Source of the DNA: Hexactinellida sp. DTS-2022
Taxonomy: Eukaryota; Porifera; Hexactinellida
NCBI GenBank assembly: GCA_028753945.1
Contig: JAPNXP010000002.1
Coordinates: forward strand, 15,073,624-15,137,623
Reading direction: 5' to 3'
DNA length: 64,000 nucleotides
Below are positions 31,040-42,697 of the stretch, piece after piece. The translations under genes were made by a program, and so were the position numbers. Within the stretch, counting starts at the first letter, position 1, and every line of letters begins with the position of its first letter. The notes under the pieces are model-generated. The model was not told the origin of the DNA. It saw nothing but the letters and a program-made list of their open reading frames with translations, and did no database searches.

Positions 31040-32807
31040 TTATTCCGGTCTCTCTTCCAACAAATAATCTGGTTCTTCCTCGTCAAACAAACGCCTCAAA
31101 ACATTGGGTGTCTCTAATAGCTAAACAAGAGTGATATATATTATTAGTAAACAAAAAAATAAAAAAATCTAAAATTACAGCTGTGCCGAAGGTATTTTAT
31201 ACCTTATAATTTGGTGGTTGTGATAATAATACTGTAATTGAATAAGAAATATAATAAAAAATGTAATAATAATGTCAGCACAGCTGTAATTTTAGATTTT
31301 TTACATGTTACCATCACTATAAAGGTGTTGTTAATGAATTAAGAGAATACTTATATATATTTGCTATAGGGGGTCCACGGTTGAAAAGGTTGTGAATCGC
31401 TGTACTACAAAGTATTCTGATCAGTAAAATGCTGCATTGATTACCTTAAACCCTTTCGGATGCTTTGGGAAAACATCAACAAGAAAGTAGTACAAATGTC
31501 CTGTGATTATACCGAATATGTCTTGAGAAATAGATACGTTAAGAATAAAGCCAAAAGCCAACAGAACGAAAGGAAAATAGGGAGCCATAACAACAAATAA
31601 ACCTATATAAATAACAATAAAAACATTTATAATATTATGTATTATGAACCCAATAGACCGAATATTTGATAAGAAATATTAATGCTTTAGAAATTGTATA
31701 CAAATAATGAATTCTAATGGGATAGTATATTTTGAATATTATATATACATACTTTTTAATAATATTGTTGTTGTTGTTGTTGTTGTTTTTCGCAAAATAG
31801 ATGTTTTGAAAAATTATAATTCACCCTAGCTTTCGACGGTTTTTAAAAACAAAGTTTATAAAGCAGTATGTATTTCTATGTAGGGTAAACTCGGTTATTA
31901 CGTAATTATTCCACGTAATAACCGAGTTCTACTGTACATTATAATCTTACCTAAAAATCTCATTTGCCCAAACCTATTACGTCGTGACCAAACATAGAAT
32001 ATCATCATAGTCAATGCGTCTCCAAGGAAATGTATAGTAAGGTTAAAGTAGAGCAGAATGGACAGTAGAGTCATTACCACGCCCCCATATAAGATTAGGA
32101 ATAGCAGATCAGAGGTGCGGCCTCTGAAAGAACCTTCTTCTAAGGACCGACAGTAGTGGTACGTAAATAGCATCCGGAAGAAAAAGTGAAAGCCAAAGTT
32201 GTCGAAAAATAAGAAATTAGTCACCAGTCTCCAAACCTACAAATTGTTAAAAAACATAATTGTATATTTAGTGAAGATAGGGACCGGAAAAATTCCTTAG
32301 TTTGACACGCACTTCCATTTGTCACGCTTTTGTTGAACATTTGTTTTTTAAAAAATTGGTCTGTCACACATTGGTTACCCCCCACTCCTTGTAAGCATCA
32401 GTTATTTAAATAACGTTTGAAAAGCCCCAAATTGAGGCACAAAATAATCTGTCCTTATAAATACTTTATTTAGTACCAATTTCACAGTTCCATGCCAATT
32501 TTAAATTGGAACTAAGTAAATTGTGTATAAATAGTGAGTTTGTAATAGAAACTAAGTACTGTATCTGGAACAGGAACTAAGTATTTGTAATAGGAACTAA
32601 GAATTTGTAATAGGAACTAAGTATCTGTAATAGGAACTAAGGTGCCCTGGTTGGTACCTGCAGCCCCCTGAATATGAGCACTGGGTTGAAGTATATCTGG
32701 AAAGGAGTGATTAGCTCTAATCTGACAGCCAGCGTGGTTAGGAAGCAGGCTGTGCAGTAGAAACGCGTTATGGGAGGAATGTCCCAGTAGAACTGTTGAA
32801 AATCCAT
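31040..32807 (-). CDS. DERL2: Derlin (derlin-2/3 type), ER-associated degradation, complete
   Basis: Four exons join in phase to 224 codons: 32807-32658, 32236-31951, 31602-31445, 31120-31040. Hallmarks are [17 protein letters not shown] (residues 30-46), [11 protein letters not shown], the conserved [15 protein letters not shown] and [10 protein letters not shown], and [12 protein letters not shown] in exon 3. The protein has several membrane segments and no rhomboid serine/histidine pair was looked for or expected: derlins are inactive rhomboid relatives. Known role: retrotranslocation of misfolded ER proteins with Hrd1 and p97. It is slightly shorter than derlin-2 (239) and ends in LLEERPE, without a longer p97-binding tail. 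Derlin-1 is less likely because the SFRGRT region fits derlin-2/3. Confidence 0.94.
31163..31301. repeat. Short inverted-repeat element in derlin intron 3
   Basis: Ends 'aaaaatctaaaattacagct' and its inverse, about 25 bp, around an AT-rich centre. A half copy is at about 50806-50842. Confidence 0.8.
31859..31936 (-). repeat. Family K MITE fragment in derlin intron 2
   Basis: 'gtaaactcggttattacg' to 'gtaataaccgagttctactg': a short foldback of the same family as 63332-63395. Confidence 0.65.
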
Positions 32808-34643
32808 TTATTTATTTTCTAGACTTTTAACTGAAATTATTATACACTGGTGTTCGCCTAATACCAATTTTTCAGTCCCCAAGCGAGCATTGAATATTAA
32901 TTGTGTTCCTCTAATAGCAAGTTCGCCTATTAGCAAGCAATTTTCATGCAAAATGCGACTTGCTATTCCGCGAACACCACTGCACTAGTATCTCGAAAAT
33001 ACAGGTCTGCTTATTGTGAACAATTCTCCGTCTGCTTAATATGTAAACTTTTCAATAAGAACAAGCCTTATGGTCCCAATTTAATAACTTACATAGGGTT
33101 TGTAATAAGTTATGTTCGCTTATTATGAAGTATCTCTATTATGAACACACATTTTGGTCCCTTGAATGTTCATATCAAAAGAAACTGACTGTCACTAGAA
33201 ATCGAAAATAGACTGAACTCCCATTATAACAAGTGGGATATAACGAAATACCTACTTATATAAACGAAATGGATATTTTCCCCCAGACCCAGAGCACTAA
33301 ATGCATTAATTATTATCCGCTTATAACTAATATCTGGATATAACGAAGGAATTTACAGGTCCCAAGCACTTCGTTATAACGAGAGTTTACTGTAAATACA
33401 CATTTCATATTTTTATCCTGTTTGATTGGGACAGTTGGTTCGAGGTAGCTGTCTTGACTAACCGAAAATTTGTTTGCGAAAATAGTGATTGTTATAAGCA
33501 TATTCAAACCGAACAAAATATATTTTCTAATTTCAGATAAAAATTTATCCGTGCCTAGATTTAGTTTGAGCCCGCACACACGCGCCTAAATTACTCATTT
33601 GTATTTAAGTCTATGGGAGTATCTATCGATTTTCGCGCGCCTAGAAAAGTTTCCTTTCAAATGTACTCGCCTCCACACAGATGAAACCTTGACTAATTTG
33701 TTGCAGAGTGGACCATGGGTCAACATTTGTGACCCATGAGTCATGGGTCACAAATGCGATGGGTCAGATGGGTCATGGGCCATGACCCATCTGACCCATC
33801 GCATTTGTGACCCATGACCCATCGAGTGATCCATTGAAGCATCAAGTAACGCTTTGACCCATCGTGTTACCCATTGACCTTTTTAAATATCTATTTTTTA
33901 ATATCCAAACATTATGTAACACAATATATGTATGATGCTTGTCAATCAATTAATTTTGGTAGACTTCTAATACCAAAGAAATACCCTGTAATGTTTCTGG
34001 GTTAATTTGATTCGTACTATAACTGGACGAACATCGAAATTCCAAATGGGTCATGGGTCACAGAGCCGTGACCCATGACCCATCGACCCATGGCCCACTC
34101 TGATTCGTTGTTATGTATTGCCGTAAGCGACAACTTTTAAGGCTCGACAAAAAAGTTGGGGTGGGGGTCCTAATTTGGAATTTCAAACCTATGTCTCAAA
34201 CCTCAAAACCTTGATTACATCATAGATAATTCGCTTTGTAACTATTTTAATTTGTAAGGGCTTTTTGATAAAATTTGTAATCTCTGGGTATTAATTATGC
34301 TTGTCCCAATTTCCATTTGTGTTAAGAAAATCACTAATTCAAATTATGGCTATTTTAACGAGAGTTTATGTTGCATTAATCTATGTATAAACAGTTGATC
34401 CCCCGTTAGAATTAATTTAATACAAATAAGAAGTAAATACATAATATCACTGAGGTAAACAGATATGAGTAAACAAATACTCAAGTTATTACAATACATA
34501 CTATGTTAGTTTGATAAAGTTAGAATGTTTCTTGGGGTAATAGAAAAGCTTGAGATTAGGAAAATATTATTATTCACAAACGATTACAACTAACAAACAC
34601 AGAATAATTAGACCTCTATTGGGGCTGTTTCATCTAACCTCAG
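32808..34643. repeat. Intergenic DNA between derlin start and the orphan membrane gene
   Basis: Family G at 32845-32985, family B at about 33002-33192, family D at about 33210-33394, an 'agcgcgc' fragment at about 33545-33680 and the palindromic element at 33704-34102. The rest (34103-34643) is AT-rich and plain. No gene seen. Confidence 0.65.
33704..34102. mobile_element. Palindrome-rich nonautonomous element built from 'gggtcatgacc'-type words
   Basis: 399 bp. Ends CAGAGTGGACCATGGGTC and, inverted, CAGAGTGGGCCATGGGTC. A near-perfect inverted repeat with arms of about 35 bp ('gggtcacaaatgcgatgggt' and on) is centred near 33782. Another inverted pair lies at the right end. Superfamily is unclear; no convincing target duplication. 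Confidence 0.75.
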
Positions 34644-36572
34644 CTAAATACGGTGGATGCAGTAGAGTAGCGAAACTTGGATTAATAGCGTAACTAGGAA
34701 CACAGCTATGCAGAGTAAAATAGGCCACACCGGATTGTTGTTGCAAACTATGGTAAACAGACAAATATTAGTAGCATCATTATTTGGTTCGTAAATGATT
34801 GCATCCAAATCAGCTAAGTTTGTATGAGTTAAATCGGAAAATGGAACTTTGTCGCTTATCAGGTCGATGCTTCTAGTTATGTTCAGGACACAGAAATTAG
34901 TAACATTTGTTAAGTCAGAAATAAAATACTGGCCAGAAGTTTTAATCTCATAGGTACCTTGGGAAGAATTTAGTACTAATTCATTTGAGGACAAGTGACA
35001 AGTATTCGCATAAAATGGAGTTTCAGAAGGTAAACGCAGTTCTACAGCTAATTCATTTTGTACAATAGTTCCATTGTGAGAAGAGTAACAGTCACTAGAA
35101 ACAGTAGAATTTTTCGGAATCCAGGTTATCAAATCCAGTAATGTATATTGCGTTGTAAGGAATTGCTTGAGTGGTTTATGGAAGATTAAACCTTTGAAGT
35201 TTGTGGAACAATCTTGATCACTGACAAACGCACATTCATTTAGATTGACATTATCGAAAGTGTAGTATTCACCTGGTTGAAGACCGACATTCTGTTTCGA
35301 ATGAATCATAATTGGAGTCAGAAATACCGAAAAGCAAACGCTAGCGGATATAATTAGTACCACATAGGATGCGAGGTGTATTTTGTTTTTGTTCTTATAA
35401 TAGATTTGGTGCAAATGGTCCTGATTAGAGAAAACAGGTTTATCGGGCAATAACTGCTCTCTGGTGACGTCACTAGTTCGGAACCCGGAGTATCTAACCT
35501 TAGTTCTGTCTCGGAATACCAACCAAGTAGCGACTAGGAATATCGAGTATAGGATGCTGGGAAGTATTGATAGGATCGATGTGAAGATGAAAATAGCAAG
35601 TGTAACATACATCGGATAATATGAATCAATATAATAAAAGAAGTTCACTGCATTCCATTCGACGATAAAATAAATTACAACACCAGACAGACTCACGATA
35701 GCATTTAGAAGAGTCAACGAGTAAGTTCCCCAGGCAGCTACCTTCATCAGCTTAAAGGCTCGTATCTTATCTGCGTATCTCTCCCATTCTAGAAATTCGG
35801 TATGCAAATGTGTAATGAACTCAATCATGCGTTGGTGTACGATAATTATACACATTCTCATAAATGCACATACCGTGAATACCCGAGCGAATATGTCGAT
35901 TCCGTAGACAATAGTAACAATGAAATAGCTGTTATAATTTGTATTGTAACCATACAGGATTGGAATTGTCTGGTATAACCGTGTAAAGTTAACAAACTGG
36001 ATGATATACAGGCTAAACTCTAAACATAGTACATACCCCATTCTTGCTATTATCAATAATACTAGGATGTTAAGCTGTACTTTCTTACCTTGAAAGTAAT
36101 TAGCGATCTGTAGCAATAGAGTCACTCCGAATAATACGATTCCTTCCTGAAACGACTGAGCGATTGCGCCTGCGAGATAACCCATTGGATTCTCATTTCC
36201 CAATTCGTGACGAATGACATAGACAGACGTGTAGACGAGGGAAATAGTGTTGAAGACACAGAATCCAAACATGCACAGGATGATCCCAAAGAAAATTTGG
36301 AAGTGTTGGTAGTAGGCAGTAATGACTCTGTTTTCATCGTGCTCACACCCCCTTATGTGGTTATTAAGAATGTATCTGTACTTAAACACCTGGCCTATCA
36401 GCTGACCTGCTAGTCGGATAGTGACTGGCATAAGCAGTATGCATATTAGGGCGTTTATCACTGCGCTAATTACAATTATCGGAATTAATTCCTTGGGATA
36501 ACATACAAAAGATACCGATACTAGAATTAGAATGACAAGGTTATAAATCATTTTACAATTATTCACAAGCAA
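34644..36572 (-). CDS. Orphan multi-pass membrane protein, 642 residues, intronless
   Basis: One open frame with no similarity I recognise. It has about ten hydrophobic segments: near residues 8-24, 27-50, 92-117, 142-160, 168-190, 214-240, 272-300, 318-350, 395-415 and 612-636. Between the last two lies a 190-residue soluble domain with several Cys and NxS/T sites (NST, NGT, NSS, NVT, NIT), so it is probably outside the cell or in a vesicle lumen. A basic stretch (FRDRTKVRYSGFR) follows segment 8. The first 25 residues could be a signal anchor. It faces RNGTT head-to-head across 2 kb. No frameshift. Function unknown; transporter, receptor or adhesion roles are all possible. Confidence 0.8.
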   Translation of the reverse strand: MLVNNCKMIYNLVILILVSVSFVCYPKELIPIIVISAVINALICILLMPVTIRLAGQLIGQVFKYRYILNNHIRGCEHDENRVITAYYQHFQIFFGIILCMFGFCVFNTISLVYTSVYVIRHELGNENPMGYLAGAIAQSFQEGIVLFGVTLLLQIANYFQGKKVQLNILVLLIIARMGYVLCLEFSLYIIQFVNFTRLYQTIPILYGYNTNYNSYFIVTIVYGIDIFARVFTVCAFMRMCIIIVHQRMIEFITHLHTEFLEWERYADKIRAFKLMKVAAWGTYSLTLLNAIVSLSGVVIYFIVEWNAVNFFYYIDSYYPMYVTLAIFIFTSILSILPSILYSIFLVATWLVFRDRTKVRYSGFRTSDVTREQLLPDKPVFSNQDHLHQIYYKNKNKIHLASYVVLIISASVCFSVFLTPIMIHSKQNVGLQPGEYYTFDNVNLNECAFVSDQDCSTNFKGLIFHKPLKQFLTTQYTLLDLITWIPKNSTVSSDCYSSHNGTIVQNELAVELRLPSETPFYANTCHLSSNELVLNSSQGTYEIKTSGQYFISDLTNVTNFCVLNITRSIDLISDKVPFSDLTHTNLADLDAIIYEPNNDATNICLFTIVCNNNPVWPILLCIAVFLVTLLIQVSLLYCIHRI

Positions 36573-36686
36573 TTAATTGAATACTAGCACTAGAATTATG
36601 CAGCTTTATATACTGTAAGAACATTCTATAAGCATATCTAAGTTGAAAGTTGATACTGTAAGTACCTATAGGATACTAATATGATA

Positions 36687-36867
36687 CAGTAGAACCTCGT
36701 TAGTACGAACACATTTAATACGAATTTCCGTATAAGACGAACAAACAGATCCATAAAATCAAATCCCTACAATGGCTATTGAATGGGTATTACTCCGGTT
36801 AATACGAACTCCGGATAAATCGAAATCTTTACCGTCCGTTGGTGCTCGTATTAACGAGGTTCCACTG
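36687..36867 (-). repeat. Family A MITE, subfamily shared with 46638-46821
   Basis: 181 bp. Shares 'ccattcaatagccattgta'-type internal sequence (in inverse) and 'agatccat' with the copy at 46638, unlike other family A members. TA outside both ends. Confidence 0.85.
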
Positions 36868-36876
36868 TAATAGAAA

Positions 36877-37120
36877 AAGTATATTACGTATATTTCTACC
36901 AATTTTCTCTTGTTTTGAGTATAAAATATATATTTTTATCCTTTCCGGACAGAAAACTGAATTTAAACTTATAAATTACATTTCTAACTAACTGCTATTT
37001 CTACAACAAAACACAGTATTTATTTACGACATAATAAATCTACATTTACTTTATTACCACATACAAATTTCACTATTCCCATTTATATTTATATCGATTT
37101 ATAACGAACGCTTAAATTTA
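36877..37120. repeat. Direct duplication, copy 1 (intergenic)
   Basis: About 240 bp, from 'gtatattacgtatatttcta' to 'ttataacgaacgctt', matching 38311-38555 at most positions with a few small indels. Confidence 0.88.
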
Positions 37121-38310
37121 CCGAACTGTAAATATCCGAAATGTTTGACTGGTCCCAACAAGTTCGGATAACCGAGGTTGCACTATAATTTATTAGAGCT
37201 ATCTGCTGTTTATGTACAGGAAGTAAATTTGTGCAAACACGACTTTCTATTGGGAGAACCCACTGTATGAAGCACATTTTATTCATTAATGATATCAAAA
37301 CTAATCATTGTGTCAGAAAGTAGAATGCTATATGGATTACTCTCGCTTTAATATGTTAAGCTTTTCTCACATTATGTTGGGAAAATGCCAGGATTTTTCT
37401 TAGATATTTTGAGCAGCATCTTAATAGAGTATTTCCCAACTCCCTACCAAATTTCAAGTCTGTAATTACCTCTTACCATTCCTCAATCTATTCCCAACAA
37501 ACTAACCAACTAACTAACTAACTAACTAAAAAATCCTAGCAATTTACATAATAAGATCCGTATCTACCCGTATCTTGCTAGAATAATAAGATTGGGTTAC
37601 ACAGACAATACAACAACCACATAACCTAACCAGTGCATTAATTAAAGCTATCAGGTGTCTGACACAAGTGTGTTATTGGAACTAAATCTACATACCACAG
37701 ATAAACACACATAGCACATATCTATAAACCGACATACGCACTAGGTACCGTAGCCATAGCAATAGATAGGTATCAGGGGCGGATCCAGGGGGGGGTTTAG
37801 GGGGTTGCAACCCCCCCTTTTGTGTTGAGTGGTAACTCTATCGCATTACTTTGCGAGTTTCCATTCTACCACAGATACTTGTGCTGCACCTCATGATAAG
37901 AAACACACCCTTACAAAGTCCACCGATTAGCTATAGGATGTACCATTTTTGTCAAAACAGTACTAATAAGTAGTATCTAAACTAGTATTTGGATAAGATA
38001 ACTAACTTTCGCAATAATGCTGTGATAGTAGTAGAAGAATCAATTGAACAACATAATAAAATTGGATAATAATAGTATGTTTCAACTTTGCTAGTCATAA
38101 AATGGCATTTCCAAGGGACTTTTTCATTAATTCGATAAAGCGGAGTTAAAAATCAATTTATTAATCCGTCTGGACAATATTATCCAAGTTTTATATAACG
38201 GGAGTTCACTGTACAATACATTAGTACGTCAGAATATAAAAAGTAAGATATCGTATTATGATTCGTATATTAGTTGCAATAACTAGACTATGTATATTGA
38301 TAATAGGAAA
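37121..38310. other. Divergent intergenic DNA, little visible
   Basis: 'ctaactaa' run at about 37500-37530. A G-rich segment at about 37773-37825 ('caggggcggatccagg', then G and C runs) looks like one end of a hAT-like element. A short 'tataacgggagttcactgta' MITE end lies near 38195. No gene seen. Confidence 0.5.
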
Positions 38311-38555
38311 ATACAAGTGTATTACGTATATTTCTACCACTTTTCTCTTGTTTTGAGTAGAAAATATATATTTTATCCTTTCCAGACATATACTGAGTTG
38401 ATACTTATGAATTACATTTCTAACTAACTGCTATTTCTACACAGTATTTATTTACGACATAATAAATCTACATTTACTTTATTACCACATACAAATTTCA
38501 CTACAGTATTTCCATTTATATTTATATCGATTTTATAACGAACGCTTTAATTAAT
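38311..38555. repeat. Direct duplication, copy 2, just upstream of RNGTT
   Basis: Second copy of the 240-bp segment, ending about 50 bp before the RNGTT start codon, so it probably contains the RNGTT promoter or 5' UTR. Confidence 0.88.
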
Positions 38556-38607
38556 TGTGATCAGAACCGATACAATACTTATAAATTAGATCAAAATTAG
38601 GATTTTC

Positions 38608-41600
38608 ATGGCTGAAAACCCTATTTACAATCCCCCTGACAGATGGCTGAAATGTCCACGTAAGGGTAAACTAATAGCGGAAAAGTTCCTCCCATTCAAG
38701 ACCCCCCTTTCTTCTAACTACAGGGATTCCGTTCCCGATCGAGATATGTTCCCCCCGAGTATGCTCGCATCTCAATCGATCGGTCTTGTCATAGATCTAA
38801 CCAAGTCAGACAGGTTCTACTCTCCAAAGGAACTGAGTGACTTGGACATATACCACATTAAAATCCCTTGCGAAGGTCACCAGAGGCCACCTAACGATAA
38901 TCAAGTTAGTTACAGTGGAACCTGTATATAACGGCAACCAAGGGACCAGAGTATTGTTATACACCCATTTGTAAATACAGTCGAAACCGGTCTTTTCTTA
39001 CCAATTCTTTGTATGGAGATAAAGTAAGAAAATTCGATAATTTGAATAAACCGATTGAAAATAAAACAATTGGAATTTCTTACACATCCTAATCCCTAAT
39101 CCTGGTCTGATCCAATTTCCATACGTCTAAATCACAGATTAATGTTACGGTATAGGAGATGATTTTCGCGCTCCTAATTAACATTTTCCAAAAATTAAAT
39201 CCCAAAGGCACGTCTTGCGCTCCTGGATAATTACTTGGTTCGTATCTACTTATTATAGACAGGAATTTGGCATAGTCAGGTTGTGATCTAATAATACAAT
39301 CTAGTAACTAGGATTACATCATTTTGTGTATTATATAAACCTGATGTACATAGTTATGTTACTATAGTAACTGGAATTAGATCATAGTTATAATGTGTGC
39401 TCTAAATACTCAATAACGCAAAATTCCCGTAAATTAGACTCCCTTCCCTATGTCACGCTTTTTAACTGTTTTCTAATACAAGAAGGATGGTCTATCACAC
39501 ATTAGTTAATTAACTAAACCCCCCCTTGGAAGCGTGATGTAACATTTGAACGGCCCTATACAGTTTATGTTCATCAAGGGTTAATTAAATATGGAGAGGA
39601 CTGATTTATGTGACCTTTCGACTATCTTTTATAACGGACGAAATAACGGAAAAGGTGTAACTTTCCTCATTTATAGTAGCGTCTCAATCTACCAGAGTGC
39701 CTCAAAATACCACTGTATAATTTGTAATAGCATATCCATGGTTTATATTAGTGTATCATACAGCGCCTCATAATATTACATACTTGCCAACCTATAGCAA
39801 GTCTTTGGCGGGACGGAGGAATGAATTTTTGCGGGACATAAGGAAGTTTGGCGGGACAAAGAACATTAGTACATAAATAAGTGAAGTAGTATTACTATTT
39901 GTACGGATGTCCTAGTAATTTTAATAATTTGATTATCTCAACGGAAGGAACCTTGCTCCAATTGCATAAAACGGGACAATTCTACACATTAGGTAATAAA
40001 TCAATTCTACAGATTTATTACCTAATTGGAAGAAGCAATGCTCAGATCTTTATATTTTATTGTTATTGTCACAAAAATGAAATACAGGGTACAAAAAGCG
40101 GGACGCGGGACAATTCACAAAATCTTTGCCAAAAAGCGGGACGGTTGGCAAGTATGATAATACAACAGCCCTTATATAACTAAGGTCACGACTGAGCCTA
40201 TACATATATATATTGTGTAGATAGAGACATTCATTGGGAGCTGCACCAGTTACCTACAGGGAGAGAGTCCCCGTAGAATCGGGGTTCACTGCACACACGG
40301 ATTCAACAGGACTGGGTTCCTAATAGTTTGCTATCTGGTGCAAGAATATAACTGGGGCCTAACCGCGGCTATTCAAGCCTTCACAGAGGCGAGACCCCCG
40401 GGTATATACAAACAGGACTATCTCACGGATCTGGTTAAAAGGTATGGGGACCAGGATGATGCGGGTATAACGGCACCAGAGCTGCCTGATTGGTGCAATG
40501 TTAGTGAACCACAAATTCAGCTGCAAAGCGGTGGCGAACTGGGTTCTCAGGAAACTGAGTTGAGTGAGACCTTAGGCGATTGCATGGAAGAGGTAGTCGG
40601 TTCTTATTGCATAATAATAATAATAATAATAATACACCTTTCAATATACAATATACAGTATACTCCGCTCAATAGAGCCTCACAATAAGCAGACCTGACT
40701 GTACTAATACAATAACAAAGAACCTCGTTAGTAGGAACACCAGGGGACCGTCAAAATGTGTTCGTATTAACTAATATAATTTGTATTGAAAGTGCTTTGA
40801 AGGGGCTGGAATAGTGTTCGTATTACCGGGATTTGGTTTTACCCGTGTTCCTACTAACGAGGTTCTACTATATAATACGGTATATAGGCTATACTGCATA
40901 ATACTGTGTCTGTTTGCCCTAGGTGCCCTCTATCAGAGCTCTCTCGCAGAACTCGGGAACTATGGATATAGTAACTCGGTGCTGCCAGCTCTGTTCCCCC
41001 AGGAACGGTTATAATCTGAACTTCCCAGGCAGTCAGCCCGTGACCCTAGACCACGCGCGCTTGTCACACCTCAAGCTACACCCATATAAGGTGTCGTGGA
41101 AAGCTGATGGTACACGGTACCTACTATACATAAGGGATAGGGGACATATCTATCTAATTAGGAGAGATAATAAAGTGTTTCTTATAACAGATGTCACGTT
41201 TCCATCTAGGAAAGAAAACGATACGAATCATGTTAAAGACACTCTGTTGGATTGCGAAATGGTTGTAGAAACAAAGGAGAATGGGTTTAAGCGACCGTGT
41301 CTGCTTATTTACGATTTGGTAGCTTTTGGCGGAGAGGGTCAATTCGGGCAAAGACCACATTCAGTCAGAATGGAAATTCTAAAACACGATATTTATAAAC
41401 CTAGAGAAGATGCTGCAATCCATGGTACAATTGATAAATCAAAAGAACCATTCAGTGTTCGCCTGAAGGATTTCTTCCCACTTAACAAAACTGGAACTAT
41501 CTATAAAGACTACATTCCTAAGCTGCAACACGTTGCCGACGGACTGATCCTCTCGCGAGAGGACGAAGGGTATACCCCAGGGAGATGTGACACTCTGTTA

Positions 41601-42176
41601 AAGTGGAAACCTCCGAACCTAAATTCGATTGATTTCCGACTTAAAATCCTTCCTTCCAGGGCAGGGGAGGGAGAATTGCCGGGAAAGAAATACTGTTTGA
41701 TGGTGCTGGCTGATGGTAGCAGAGATGAGACAAAATTCGCAGAAATTATTCCTAAAGATTTGAAAAAAGATGGTTTTAATCCGACTGATTTTGATAATAA
41801 AATAATTGAGTGTGTTTATACTAAAGTTGGGAAGGGATTTGAATTTAAAATGCTTCGACAGAGAACGGATAAAACTAAGCCGAACACTTATTCTACAGCC
41901 CATAATGTGTGGGAGAGTATTTGTAAACCTCTAGAAATAGATGAGCTACTGGCTTTCATTCAATTGGAATCGTATTCGGTTAAATTTGGGTTGAAACCGA
42001 ACCAAATTGTACCACCAACAAACTCACTTATAGTTCCACAAATTAACACCTCTACTGATTCGTTACAGGAGAGACACGAAATGAATTCTAAACAAAAAAG
42101 ACCGAATTCAAATCAAGAATCGGCACAAAGGGAACAGTTAGAAACTAAATCCAAAAGACAGAAATTGGCTTGCTAA
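38608..42176 (+). CDS. RNGTT: Bifunctional mRNA capping enzyme (RNA triphosphatase plus guanylyltransferase), complete
   Basis: Three exons join in phase to 640 codons: 38608-38904, 40221-40592, 40923-42176. Residues 1-195 form the Cys-phosphatase-type triphosphatase, with P-loop HCTHGFNRTG (Cys123, Arg129) and ARPPGIYKQDYL. The guanylyltransferase has the covalent-GMP lysine in WKADGTRY (Lys283), motif III LLDCEMV, motif IV DGLILS, motif V LLKWKPP and motif VI RQRTDK. Known role: first two steps of co-transcriptional 5' capping, on phosphorylated RNA polymerase II CTD, in the nucleus. Human RNGTT is 597; the extra length is in the C-terminal polar tail rich in Lys, Gln and Asn. The donor of exon 1 is GTTAGT. 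PCMTD-like gene follows 520 bp downstream. Confidence 0.96.
38905..40220. repeat. RNGTT intron 1: family H and I repeats and an inverted-repeat element
   Basis: 38976-39080 is a family H fragment ('cagtcgaaaccggtcttttc'). 39080-39240 is family I. About 39779-40160 has inverted ends 'atacttgccaacc', internal 'gcgggac' words in both halves and no coding capacity. A 94-codon frame within it is not called. Confidence 0.7.
40593..40922. repeat. RNGTT intron 2 with family A MITE
   Basis: A family A copy spans about 40728-40870 ('aacctcgttagtaggaacac' to 'actaacgaggttctact'). An ATA run lies at 40611-40632. Confidence 0.75.
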
Positions 42177-42697
42177 ATTAAACAATAGAAATTAGATATA
42201 ATAATAATGTTATCCATTTTATCAACAATATATAAATACAACTTCATTGAAATAATTTCTATTTATTATTCAAGTGAACTCCCGTTATAACGAAGTCGGA
42301 TATAACGAAATAACTGCTTATAACGAAATGGGATTTTCCCCCAGAGCACTGATTATTATCCGCTTATAACGAATATCCGGATATAAGAAAGGAATTTACA
42401 GGTCCCAAGGACTTCATTATAACTAGAGCGAGTTTACTGTAGCTTTAATTTGGAACTTATAATCCTTTGGTTCCGATTATAGTTCCGATTGCAAGAACCA
42501 CAAACCCCCAATGGACAAATATATTCTTAAAGTTTCTTAAAATAATCTCTTCTTTGACAAATATATTCTTAAAGAAGACACTTAATTAGACAACTGGCTA
42601 ATCTAAATCATTTAGGAACTATAGATAGCAAGTTTCATATTAAGATTAGTTGATTTCATATTGTACTTGTAATTATTGTTATTTAATTGGCTTAGCT
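42177..42697. repeat. Intergenic DNA between RNGTT and PCMTD, with family D MITE
   Basis: Family D at about 42273-42440 ('gaactcccgttataacgaag' to 'gcgagtttactgta'). RNGTT 3' UTR at left; PCMTD promoter probably at right. Confidence 0.7.
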
